In this document: positions 10,740 to 18,507 of the stretch, piece after piece
Numbering within the stretch: the stretch's first letter is position 1
How the letters are laid out: every line of letters starts with the position of its first letter
NCBI GenBank assembly: GCA_043769645.1
Contig: JAYVJC010000031.1
Span: 1 to 44,101, forward strand
Length of the DNA: 44,101 bases
Reading direction: 5' to 3'
DNA from: JAYUDN01 sp043769645
Lineage (GTDB): Bacteria; Patescibacteriota; Gracilibacteria; BD1-5; UBA2023
The notes under the pieces: model-generated
Seen by the model: only the letters and a program-made list of their open reading frames with translations
Databases searched by the model: none
What the model was told of the DNA's origin: nothing
Made by a program: the position numbers and the translations under genes

Positions 10740-11033
10740 ATGGATAGTAAGAATACTATCGTCATCTATCAGGGGGAAAATGGAGAAATCTAGATACATA
10801 TAGATCAAAAATCTGATACCGTATGGGCTCGGCAAGATCAAATTGGAGAATTATATGGGATTGATTGTACGGTTTCTACGAGAGATATTAATAATGTTTT
10901 GAAGTAGGATGAGGTCGATGAAAAAAAGCAATGTATATTATTTGCACATTGCTCAGTTGTCAAGATTTATTTTGCATCTACCTGGGATTTCCAGCTAGTT
11001 CGATTATGTATTTCGTACAATAACTCAATCTAG
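10740..11033 (+). pseudogene. Remnant of a RhuM-family protein gene
   Basis: In one frame the DNA reads MDSKNTIVIYQGENGEI-stop-IHIDQKSDTVWARQDQIGEL, then YGIDCTVSTRDINNVLK-stop-DEVDEKKQCILFAH. This matches the start of the virulence RhuM family (xIIIYQTEDGxxxIEVRxxxxTVWLTQxQMAELF .. STITRHIxNIFxxGELDExSVCAKFAH). Two TAG codons interrupt it and the rest of the usual ~330 aa is missing. A -10-like TATCAT still sits 8 nt before the ATG. It is therefore a decayed accessory gene, as often left by mobile DNA. Confidence 0.7.
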
Positions 11034-11124
11034 AAAAGGACTGTTGCATTTTTTGCAACAATTACATTAGTTCAACTTGTTCCAAATTGGAACTAGTTAA
11101 GTCTGTGCATTATTTGCACAGACT
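10928..11124. repeat. Cluster of four perfect inverted repeats
   Basis: In order: GCAATGT-N11-ACATTGC (10928-10952), TGTTGCA-N5-TGCAACA (11042-11060), GTTCCAA-N1-TTGGAAC (11079-11093) and AGTCTGTGCA-N5-TGCACAGACT (11100-11124). All arms are perfect. The first and last share TTATTTGCACA. They may be terminators of the decayed gene, regulator sites, or small mobile-repeat debris. Confidence 0.7.
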
Positions 11125-11186
11125 CATTCTTTATCATACTTTTATAATCTTTCTTAATTCTTTGACTTCCCATCCTCTTTCCATTG

Positions 11187-11213
11187 ACTTGATTAGTCAA
11201 CTATTAATCAAGT
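11187..11213. promoter_or_regulatory. Candidate MarR operator
   Basis: ACTTGATTA-N9-TAATCAAGT is a perfect 9-bp inverted repeat ending 7 nt before the marR ATG. A second palindrome, TTGACT-N5-AGTCAA (11184-11200), overlaps it. MarR dimers bind such 9-10 bp half-sites, commonly in their own promoters, so autoregulation is likely. Confidence 0.55.
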
Positions 11214-11220
11214 ATTTTTT

Positions 11221-11649
11221 ATGTCTTCACTCTCCCTTACTCTCTCATTTTTCATCTCCCTCTCTCGTATCGAGACTATACTCTCGCGTAAACTCGATGC
11301 CCGACTCGGAGGACTCGGATGGTCAGATTTCCTGATCCTCTACGCCCTCTCGGTAGCCGATGGCAAGCGTATGCGACGGGTGGATCTCGCGGATACCATC
11401 GGACTCACTGCTTCAGGGATTACACGACTCCTCCTCCCGATGGAGAAGATCGGACTCGTGAGACGTGAGGCGCATGATGGAGATGCACGCGTGAGCTATG
11501 TCGCGATCACGCCAGGTGGTGAAGCGAAACTCGCGGAAGCCATCACTCGTGCCGAGGAGTTCTCTTCCGATATCATCCACTCTGCAGAATCAGTCGAAGT
11601 CGAGCGCGCGAACAATATCATCTCGAAGATGAGTAAGAGTATCGGATAG
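11221..11649 (+). CDS. MarR-family transcriptional regulator
   Basis: A 142-aa protein of normal family length. The winged helix-turn-helix is clear: DLADTIGLTASGITRLLLPMEKIGLVRRE (about 58-86) is the DNA-binding helix pair, followed by the wing HDGDARVSYVAITPGGEAKL with the typical D-x-R-x-x-x-V-x-x-T pattern. N- and C-terminal helices would form the dimer interface. It contains no TGA glycine, and its DNA is visibly more GC-rich than the flanking DNA, so it may have been acquired. It lies between a palindrome cluster and another large inverted repeat. The ligand and targets are unknown. Confidence 0.9.
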   Translation: MSSLSLTLSFFISLSRIETILSRKLDARLGGLGWSDFLILYALSVADGKRMRRVDLADTIGLTASGITRLLLPMEKIGLVRREAHDGDARVSYVAITPGGEAKLAEAITRAEEFSSDIIHSAESVEVERANNIISKMSKSIG

Positions 11650-11682
11650 ATATATTTCTCAATATAATTTGCAAAATACGAA

Positions 11683-11714
11683 TTTATAAATATATATATA
11701 GCTATATTTATAAA
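11683..11714. repeat. Perfect 12-bp inverted repeat before the 151-aa gene
   Basis: TTTATAAATATA-N8-TATATTTATAAA ends 2 nt before the ATG at 11717. It could be an operator or cruciform in the promoter of that gene, perhaps for the MarR protein encoded just upstream, though its sequence differs from the site at 11187. Confidence 0.55.
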
Positions 11715-11716
11715 CT

Positions 11717-12172
11717 ATGACAAATACTATAAAAAGTGTGATCGCTCTTGGGATGAAAGACCAGTTTCATATACCCAAGCCTTTTGGAGATCAGCACCGA
11801 CTTACTGAAGGCGTAACACCTCTTTTTATAACTCCGGGGTACCGTGGTGTAGATCATGACAACAAAATTCAGTTTCCACACGGACTGTTACTGCGATTGG
11901 ATCGTGTGGGAAAAGTAGAGGATATTTTAGCTCAATATGTACCAGCATGACCAAAGCGGCCGAGGAGGGTAGACGATATCCAGTCAAGAAGTAGAGCAGT
12001 GAGCATCGAAGCGTGATATATCACTATCCCAGAACCTCTTGCCTCAGCTATGCGAGTACGCTCGACTCGAGTGACGGCGATACTCATTCCCAGTGGCGGT
12101 ATCGACCTCCAGTTTACGAGCAAACATCGAGCAGGAAACTATCCAAATATCTGGATGGTCATGAATGGCTAA
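11717..12172 (+). CDS. Hypothetical protein, 151 aa
   Basis: An open table-25 frame with two TGA codons. The protein is soluble and basic with beta-rich segments (GLLLRLDRVGKVEDIL, GYITIPEPLASAMRVRSTRVTAILIPSGGIDL). It has no signal peptide or membrane segment. I recognise no family. It follows marR by 67 nt with a large inverted repeat between them, so co-regulation with marR is plausible but unproved. Confidence 0.55.
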
Positions 12173-12291
12173 AACCAGATGGGTAATACGAACAGCTAAT
12201 TTTTTTCTCACCTTGATCAGACGGTAGAAATTATAAGTGATTTTATAGTATTTAAAATGTGCTATCGAATGTGTATACTGTAGACTCAAGA

Positions 12292-12318
12292 TTGACTTAC
12301 GATATTTTAGAGTACAAT
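12292..12318 (+). promoter_or_regulatory. Possible promoter of the HU-like gene
   Basis: TTGACT (12292-12297) and TACAAT (12313-12318) are separated by 15 nt. The ATG at 12340 lies 21 nt after the -10 element. The spacer is short, so this is tentative. Confidence 0.35.
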
Positions 12319-12339
12319 GATAGGCCTGACCAAATCCCC

Positions 12340-12624
12340 ATGACCACCCAAAAAGAAATTACTGAACCCTATACGCATCACCATATCACTCGAATTGTAC
12401 ATGAAGAAGCAGAAATCGGTGGCAATAGTAATCTAATAGAACGGGTGACCAAGCGGGTTCGAGAAGAGACGAGAATCCTTGTAGGAGATCTTCCAAAAGC
12501 TATAATCATATGGATCAAGATACGGTGTAAACAAGCTACCACTCCGTCGGCTCCTTTCAATCCTTTTACAGGTATCCGAGCAGAGCCATTCGACCTTGCC
12601 AATGTGTCGAATCGGGAAATATAA
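12340..12624 (+). CDS. Possible HU/IHF-like DNA-binding protein, 94 aa
   Basis: The length and layout fit the HU family: an N-terminal helical half (THHHITRIVHEEAEIGG, SNLIERVTKRVREETRILVGD), a beta half (KAIIIWIKIRCKQATT) and NPFTGIRAEPF at the position of the HU arm motif NPxTG. The usual GFGxF glycines are missing, so similarity is weak. Translation ends in TAA, but the same frame continues for 18 codons of Lys/Pro/Thr-rich sequence (PIKRRSTIKPTKPTK) to TAG at 12681. Such a tail is common in histone-like proteins, so the TAA could be a recent nonsense change. ATG 12340 was preferred to 12259 because of the promoter and HU-like length. Confidence 0.4.
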   Translation: MTTQKEITEPYTHHHITRIVHEEAEIGGNSNLIERVTKRVREETRILVGDLPKAIIIWIKIRCKQATTPSAPFNPFTGIRAEPFDLANVSNREI

Positions 12625-12697
12625 AAGCCAATAAAACGACGAAGTACTATAAAACCTACGAAACCAACCAAAGTGAAATAGTATTTACAAAAATATA

Positions 12698-12726
12698 TTT
12701 ACGGATAAAATGCAGCAGTATATAAT
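12698..12726 (+). promoter_or_regulatory. Promoter of the 72-aa basic protein, probably leaderless
   Basis: TTTACG, exactly 17 nt, then TATAAT, then 8 nt to the ATG at 12735. Transcription would start within one or two bases of the start codon. Confidence 0.65.
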
Positions 12727-12734
12727 TTCCAACT

Positions 12735-12953
12735 ATGCCAAAAGCAAAATCAACTCCAGTCGAACAAGACCCGAAAGAAAAAGTAATAGTCGAAGAAGCC
12801 ATCGTTGAAGAAATCCCAAAGCCACATATTCCTATCCAGAAGGTGACCCGTTTTGGTCCTCAGAGTATGGGAAAATTCAGTGGGAAAGGACATACCGCGA
12901 TGAATCCACCGAGTAAGCAGCGTCCAGGACGATCGGCGGCACGAGGAAGATAG
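12735..12953 (+). CDS. Small basic protein, 72 aa
   Basis: The N-terminal half is acidic and repetitive (EEAIVEEIPKPHIP). The C-terminal half is basic and Gly/Ser/Arg-rich (FGPQSMGKFSGKGHTAMNPP .. RPGRSAARGR), which suggests binding to RNA or DNA. It has no TGA codon, no membrane segment and no known domain that I recognise. A near-consensus promoter lies directly upstream. It could belong to ribosome- or nucleoid-associated small proteins; this is inference from composition only. Confidence 0.65.
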   Translation: MPKAKSTPVEQDPKEKVIVEEAIVEEIPKPHIPIQKVTRFGPQSMGKFSGKGHTAMNPPSKQRPGRSAARGR

Positions 12954-13091
12954 ACTCTTTCAAGTAACATAGTACTTTGCTTCTCATAGTAGTAAGATAA
13001 AAATGCTCATTTCTTGATTTTGATGGTACATTCATTCTAGTATTCTAATACGTTGATTTCGATAGATTCGCTGACTCGAAACCCCCAACCT

Positions 13092-13742
13092 ATGAGGATC
13101 AAAATCCCTTTGAGCTATTTTTTTGCTATTGTTTCGAATATAGCATCGGTGTATAATGGAGATCTGAGAATCATACTTTTCAGAGGGAAGAAGAAGCTTA
13201 ATACTCAAAATGTGAACTACTCGTATGGATCACTCCATCGAATCATGCGATTTGCCCTTCGAGAGGCTGATTTCCGAGGTAGTGAAGATATCCTGCTCCT
13301 CGGACTCGGAGCTGGATCAGTCATTGAGCTTATTCGGAATGAATTTCACCTTCCGAACCTTATCCGAGCCGTCGATATTGATCCAGTTGTTATCGAGATC
13401 GCAAGAAAAGAGTTTGCCCTCGATAGCTATGAAAATACTGAGATTCTATGTCAGGATGCGTATATGTATGTAGCGAACACTGAGGATACCTACGGACTTA
13501 TTATTATAGACCTGTTTATAAACAACCAAGTACCTTTAGTATTTTTTGATGCTATATTCTGGGAAAATATACTTCGTATTTCGAGCTCAGAAAAGCAAAT
13601 TATATTCAATACAATGGCAAGTACGACTGATACAGGATTATTTGAGGCAATTATCGTAGGACTCAAAAAACAGTGATTGGAAGTCATCGTATTTGAGAAA
13701 GTAGAGGGAACCAATAGTATCATTCTCACCAAGCAAAAATAG
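13092..13742 (+). CDS. Spermidine synthase-like SAM methyltransferase
   Basis: A 216-aa protein. The Rossmann core shows ILLLGLGAGSVIELI (SAM motif I), RAVDIDPVVIEIARKEF (acidic end of strand 2), then ILCQDAYMYVANTEDTYGLIIIDLF. The N-terminal SVYNGDLRIILFRGKKKLNTQNVNYSYGSLHRIMRF matches the short spermidine-synthase-like proteins with an NT-NVNYSYGSLH block. The polyamine-binding residues cannot be judged, so I do not call it a true spermidine synthase. ATG 13092 gives the usual N-terminal length; a TTG at 13053 with a -10-like TAGTAT just upstream is an alternative. One TGA encodes Gly near the end. A strong terminator follows. Confidence 0.8.
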
Positions 13743-13782
13743 TTTTTCTGTACTCTCATTCCTTTCTACCAACTGTTCCAGA

Positions 13783-13809
13783 AAAATCCTCCCTTTTCGG
13801 GGGGATTTT
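13783..13809. terminator. Bidirectional terminator
   Basis: AAAATCCTCCC-TTTTC-GGGGGGATTTT forms an 11-bp stem with one G-U pair and has A/T flanks on both sides. It lies between the convergent methyltransferase and Kazal-protein genes and can serve both. Confidence 0.85.
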
Positions 13810-13811
13810 GG

Positions 13812-14609
13812 TTATTGGAGATTCTTTGTACTCTGCTCGACCGTTTCTATAATTTTTGCCACTCGAGGATTGGATTCATCTCAAGCGATGAGGACGACTC
13901 CTCCATCGAGGAGATTAATTATTTTTTTCCCAGTGGTATCCGTAGGAAGCTTACGATAGTACCATATGCGGACATCTGCCGTATCGAAGATATCGATCCC
14001 CGTAGCCGTGAGGGAAACTGCCATCGTATGGGCCGCACTGTCTCGAACTCCATACCCCTGGTAGTAGGTAAACTTCGGGAGTGCGAATCCATAATTGAGA
14101 GAGTTATTCGCATAGATATGGTAAGATCCGGTATCGAAGATGGCTACACCTGATGATGATGCGACTGTCGGTTCAGGTGGAGTAGGAGTCATAGAAATGG
14201 CTGATCAAGTGGAAACGGTTGGAGTTGTATCAGGAGACATCATCCCTGTTGATACTGCCACCTCTTCATAGAGTGGTTTTTCAACCTTTCGATTATCACA
14301 AGTACCCGTATAGGCAACACTGGTACGCGATCGACCCGCTTCGCAGGCATTCGGATAGGTGATACTATCAGCTCCACAAACAGGAGCATACTCAACAGTA
14401 CAGTAAACGGTTTCTCCCTTGGGAGTTATCGGAGTAGTATCTCTCTCAGAAATTCCAGGAAGAGTTATCTGGACGAGCGGAGCCCCGCCATCATGAAGCA
14501 TCTTCGAAGGAAAATGAAATATGTATTCGGAAACGAGCATCGCGAGGATCGTCGCGAGGACGGATAGTATAGGAAAAGATTTCATATATTCATGGTAAAG
14601 TACTTTCAT
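13812..14609 (-). CDS. Exported protein with Kazal-type inhibitor domain
   Basis: A 265-aa protein (257 aa from the alternative ATG at 14585). An N-terminal signal or anchor is present (SFPILSVLATILAMLVSEYIF). Residues about 66-100 form a Kazal-like domain: YCTVEYAPVCGADSITYPNAC, a charged turn and TGTC, matching C-x-x-x-Y-x-PVCG-x-D-x-x-TY-x-N-x-C .. C. A Thr/Pro linker follows. The C-terminal ~110 residues (FDTGSYHIYANNSLNYGFALP and HTMAVSLTATGIDIFDTADVRIWYY) are beta-rich and unknown. Kazal domains inhibit serine proteases; a surface inhibitor could protect against host proteases. TGA codons encode Gly at two sites. Confidence 0.8.
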
Positions 14610-14663
14610 TTTCGGAGAAAACTATAAAAATGCAAATTTTATTTTGCAAGATACTCCAGAGTT

Positions 14664-15701
14664 TTAGAATGCGACTTCTCTCCCATCGATCACCATATAG
14701 TCTTTTCCTCACTTCGAAACTGGGACATACCAGTGATCTCCATTCACACTCGAGTTTAAAGAAAAAAGATTTTCGTATGGTCCATATCCAGCATTACCTA
14801 CAGAAAAATAGTACTTTCCATCTTTCATAACTTGTTTGATAAATCCAAACTTGGGGTCAAATGATAGGGAGCTGACGTTATCATACCGTCCAGAAAGGAG
14901 TCATCTATTGGTGACTATGCGGTATTTTTCGCCATCTTTTACCACAAAGGCGAATTGTGATGGATTACTGTAATTTATATTAAAGTATGGGTACTCATCA
15001 ATATCATAGGCAACATCTGATAGCTTGGTAACAGTACCCTCATTGTTCAATGATAGAAGAACTGTATGATCTCACTTTCTTGCCAAGAGGATGAGTATAT
15101 TCTTTGATTTTTTCTGAAAAGTTCCTCCGTAAACAAAGTGTGAATATTCTGTCAATATTTGTGTACTACCACGAAATACACGGTCATACCAACTAGTATT
15201 TGAGGTAGAATCGAGTACTATCGGAGTACCAAAAGTATCCATAACGGGCAAAGAACTCTGAAAGAGTCAGGTGGCCATGACTTTTCCATTGTATATCCAT
15301 CCGTATCCATCTGTATCCTGTGTAGTAATCACAGTATTTCCACTGTCTTCGCTCATCATCGTAGGACTATACGGATACCATGGAGACTGATAATCTCAGG
15401 TAAGGATTGAGTGAAGGTTCCCCTTTTTGAGATTCAGAATCAGGGCTCCTGAATGTCCGAAGGCCACAGTCTCTACTCCCGTGTACAGGGTATTTTCTTT
15501 TCCATTGAGGATGAGCACTCCGTCATTCCCAGGTTTATCCATAATACATGCATACTGGAGGCTTGGGAAATCATAGACATAAGTACTATTCCCGTTACAA
15601 GGGGTGCCTGCTCCCGTATAAATATCCATCACCGCGCTCTCTGCTGCAGAAAGCATTGAGCAAGAAAACAGACAGAAGAGAAGAAAGAGGGATTTTATCA
15701 T
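14664..15701 (-). CDS. Exported hypothetical protein, 345 aa
   Basis: The protein starts with a signal peptide (IKSLFLLFCLFSCSMLSAA; cleavage after SAA or, less likely, lipid attachment at Cys). The mature part is beta-rich with recurring units of about 45-55 residues that pair a GxxxxV/IL strand with Tyr/Gly turns: GHSGALILNLKKGNLHSIL, YGGTFQKKSKNILILLARKG, FAFVVKDGEKYRIVTNRGLL, GYGPYENLFSLNS. This resembles beta-propeller or WG-type repeat proteins, but no family motif is definite. It lies 54 nt upstream of the Kazal-protein gene, in the same orientation, and may be co-transcribed. TGA encodes Gly at several positions. Confidence 0.75.
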
Positions 15702-15782
15702 AGAGTAAATGAATAAAAAAATAGAATTCTACATTTTAAATATAGACAAAACTGAAAGTATGTAAAATAATTTACACATAAA

Positions 15783-16559
15783 TTACCACTCTACAGGTAT
15801 TTTCCCATTTTTTTCTAGGAAGGTATTTGCTTTTGAAAAGGGCTTCGATCCATAAAAGCCCGTATAGGCTGAGAATGGTGAAGGATGAGGGCTCGTGAGT
15901 ATAAGATGTTTGGAAGAATCAATAAGCGTAGATTTTGAGATTGCATATCTTCCCCAGAGGATAAAGACAATCCCCTTTCGTCTCAGAGAAACCTCTCGAA
16001 TAATAGTATCCGTGAATATTTCCCATCACTTTCCCTGGTGTGAGGCCGCTTCTCCAGATCGAACCGTTAAGACCGCATTGAGGAGGAGGACTCATTGAAG
16101 CGCCCAATCAGAAAGATCAGGATCAGTACGCTCAATACCGAGGTCATCCTTAAGTTCTTTGAAGATATTGGTGAGACTCGGTTGTGGTTTCGAACCAGTC
16201 GGTACCGAAAATGAAAGCCCCATAGCCACACATTTTGGATATTGTTTTATTATATTTTGTTCTGGAGAAAAAAACATTCCATTGGCTCTTTGGGGATCAC
16301 CTATACTTTCTCAACCTGAAACTTTTAACTTTCAACTTTCAACCGTATACGCTGTATGATACGGGTCTTGTCCGAGGATGACCACCTTTACGGATTCGAA
16401 TGGAGTCATATCGAAGGCGCGGAAGATATCCTTACCGAGAGGGAAACAATCATATTGCGAATATTCGCTTTTTATAAAAGCAGTAAGCTCTGACCAATAG
16501 GGCTTGTCGAACTCTGAAGCCAATACTTCATACCAGGATGGATGGATACGTACAGTCAT
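15783..16559 (-). CDS. ung: Uracil-DNA glycosylase (family 1) with repeat-derived insertion
   Basis: A 258-aa protein that removes uracil from DNA in base-excision repair. Motif A GQDPYH (catalytic Asp65, His68), GLSFSVP, PSLTNIFKEL, WALQGVLLLNAVLTVR (Gly is TGA at 16092-16094), ILWGRYA and the C-terminal HPSPFSAYTGF are all present. Between DPYH (residue 68) and MGLSFSVP (113) there are about 39 more residues than usual. The first part of the insertion (TVESGKLKVSGGE) is the translation of a heptamer tandem repeat, with UGA read as Gly. The insertion sits beside the active-site loop, so folding around it must be tolerated. ATG 16559 gives the usual MTVxIHPSW start. Confidence 0.93.
16313..16344. 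repeat. Heptamer tandem repeat inside ung
   Basis: On the plus strand: AACCTGA, AACTTTT, AACTTTC, AACTTTC, AACC. The 7-bp period is exact. The repeat lies fully inside the ung reading frame. Confidence 0.85.
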
Positions 16560-16620
16560 TTGGAAAAATTGAGAGGAATAATGATAATTCATTATCTGGA
16601 AATGTACAAAAAAGTAAAAC

Positions 16621-16646
16621 AAAATACCCTCACTTGAGGGTATTTT
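16621..16646 (-). terminator. Terminator of the 482-aa exported protein gene
   Basis: AAAATACCCTCA-CT-TGAGGGTATTTT, a perfect 12-bp inverted repeat, lies 16 nt downstream of the minus-strand gene that ends at 16662 and upstream of ung. Confidence 0.88.
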
Positions 16647-16661
16647 AGACTATGATTGAAG

Positions 16662-18110
16662 TTAGTTATATTTCTCTACATACTCCGTAAGGTGAGCATC
16701 GGAACCATCCTCGGCGACGAGGAGTCGATACTGTCGATAGGTATTATCACTGAGTTTCGAATTTTGGAACGTCGTATCCCCTATAGGAGAGAAAGAAAAG
16801 GTGCGACCAGAGAGTGCTGTAATCGAAGGATTCGAATAGGAGAAAAAGGATTCGAGTTTCGTGATACTTCCCGCCTTTATAAGATATCCATTGATTGTAG
16901 TGATAAAGTTACGGCTTACGAGGGTGTAACTTGGAGAGGTCATCGTTTCATTCGAGTAAGTCGTATTTCCGAGGTCGAGATTCATCATGAGGTTCGTCAT
17001 ATTAGTATTGTTATACGGTGTGAGGATATACTCTTTATACCGCTTATTGGTCGATGGAGTTCGATAAGTATGAGTTATGTATCCAGCATTTCCATAGGTA
17101 AATGAACCGATATCGAGTCCGAGCACTCCAGTCGTTCCAGGGGTGGAACTAGAGCGAGAAGAGGTCAACTGTGTGTGTTCGACGATAAAGGCTTCGGAAT
17201 TGTCCTTGGCAATAAAGAGTCGGTAATTCGTATAGGTTTGATTCAGAGAATTCGAAACTGAGAGAAAATTGAGGTAATGATAGAGGGTTGAGGTATTGCT
17301 GATAACCGCACTTGATTTTGATATTCTACTTACTATTTCCGCGGTATTTCGAATCGTGAGCACTCGGCTCGAGTTACCTTCAACTCCGAAGGCGGTAGAA
17401 ATCTTGGTATTGTTCTGAGAATAAAACTCTCGGACGAGCGATACGGGAAGAAATGTCGAAGAAATAGGCTGCGTCGTATTGATATTGTTCTGAAAGGCAA
17501 AGTCATAGATATCATACTCCTTGGAGAAATTCGCTGAGTTTACAAAGGTAAATCCATACGCCATATACGGGTTTGATCCATTCTCTGCAAGGACGACACT
17601 ACTGAGTCCTGAAATATAGCGAGGTGTACCCGATACTGGAGGATAGTTTACTGGAGGAGTCGAAGTATTCGGGTTATAGTATCCGTTCTGATTCGTAGTA
17701 CCTCTCGTATAGATGCCTCGACTAATAACTCGGTAGGGATCCTGAGGGTATCGGCTCTTCGGGGTAGTATACGAATAAGGAGTTGAATTCGTCATTTGAG
17801 GTACTCCTCCATATTCAGCGATGGTGTCATCGATGACGGTGATCATTGCATCAATCTGGAGTTTCAGAGTTCCAGTATAAGTTCGAAGGGATTTACGAGC
17901 GACGTATCCATCCTTCATGACTTGGAGCGCACGCACGATTTCAGTCGAGGAAGCTCAGTTCGCCTTGAGTCCCGAAACATAGGTATCGACCGACTCTATC
18001 GCATTTCTTGTTGGGCTCATAGTTGCCGCAGATACCGTTCCAAAAAATGTGAGAGAACAGAGGAGCAACATGAAGAGAATGCTCAGTCGATACTGATGAA
18101 AATGTTTCAT
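16662..18110 (-). CDS. Exported repetitive protein, 482 aa
   Basis: The signal peptide LSILFMLLLCSLTFFGTVSAA has an A-x-A type cleavage site. A helical region follows (SVDTYVSGLKANGASSTEIV .. LQIDAMITVIDDTIAEYGG), then a Pro/Tyr/Thr-rich linker and a Ser/Thr/Asn/Tyr-rich beta region. The latter has at least two related units, TYTNYRLFIAKDNSEAFIVEH and TYRQYRLLVAEDGSDAHLTEY, with a weaker one near KRYKEYILTPYNN. The low charge and high Asn/Ser/Thr content fit a surface or adhesive protein. Only one TGA is used as Gly, because GGA dominates. A -10-like TATAAC sits 9 nt before the ATG. A strong terminator follows. Confidence 0.8.
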
Positions 18111-18189
18111 ATATTGAGAGTTATAAATAGATTACAAATGTACAATACATAATATTTAACAAAATGCAAAAGAATATTTTCAAAATATA

Positions 18190-18219
18190 AAAATTCCCCT
18201 CCTGACCGAGGGGAATTTT
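18190..18219. terminator. First copy of duplicated terminator hairpin
   Basis: AAAATTCCCCTC-CTGACC-GAGGGGAATTTT is a perfect 12-bp stem. The same hairpin core plus flank (about 33 nt) recurs at 18447-18479. This copy lies beyond the dispersed repeat, about 250 nt from the other. Confidence 0.8.
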
Positions 18220-18265
18220 ATTAAAGCGTTTATTTTAAAATGTAAATTATTAGTATTTCTTCGAT

Positions 18266-18415
18266 TGTCATCCCGAGGCACTCGAGGGATCCCTTCTGTT
18301 CTTAAAGCAAGGTACTCTAATGAAAGGGATTCCTCCGCTTCATTTCGTTTCACTTCATTCTGGTCGGAATGACAAAGAAGTTCGTTCAGTTACTTAGGTC
18401 GGAATGACAAAGAAC
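18266..18415. repeat. Dispersed intergenic repeat (GTCATCCC .. GGAATGAC)
   Basis: It starts with TTGTCATCCCGAGGCACTCG and ends with TCGGAATGACAAAGAA, which is roughly the inverse complement. The end motif is present twice (18362-18380 and 18396-18414). Related pieces occur at 30935-30960 and 32972-33003. It holds no ORF and looks like a non-autonomous repeat or large hairpin. Confidence 0.7.
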
Positions 18416-18440
18416 TACAAACCTTTATCTATCAAGTTTA

Positions 18441-18471
18441 AAAAAATCCCCTCCTGACCGAGGGGAATTTT
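18441..18471 (-). terminator. rpoC terminator
   Basis: The stem TCCCCTC-CTGACC-GAGGGGA is followed on the minus strand by a run of T residues, 37 nt after the rpoC stop. It is the second copy of the hairpin at 18190. Confidence 0.85.
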
Positions 18472-18507
18472 ATTAAAGCATTTTATATTAGAAGTTTTGT
18501 ATTAGGC

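Noticed and set aside
10740..11033. TAG read-through or recoding in the RhuM-like gene
   Set aside because: TAG is used as a normal stop by ybeY, murB, rpoC, tgt and others here, so decay is the simpler explanation.
12044..12289. 81-aa frame on the minus strand
   Set aside because: It overlaps the end of the 151-aa gene and the spacer, with no protein features; treated as a shadow.
12378..12671. 97-aa frame on the minus strand
   Set aside because: It mirrors the HU-like gene; its product has an odd composition and no visible promoter.
13053..13091. TTG start for the methyltransferase
   Set aside because: It is possible given a nearby -10 motif, but ATG 13092 gives the usual N-terminal length.
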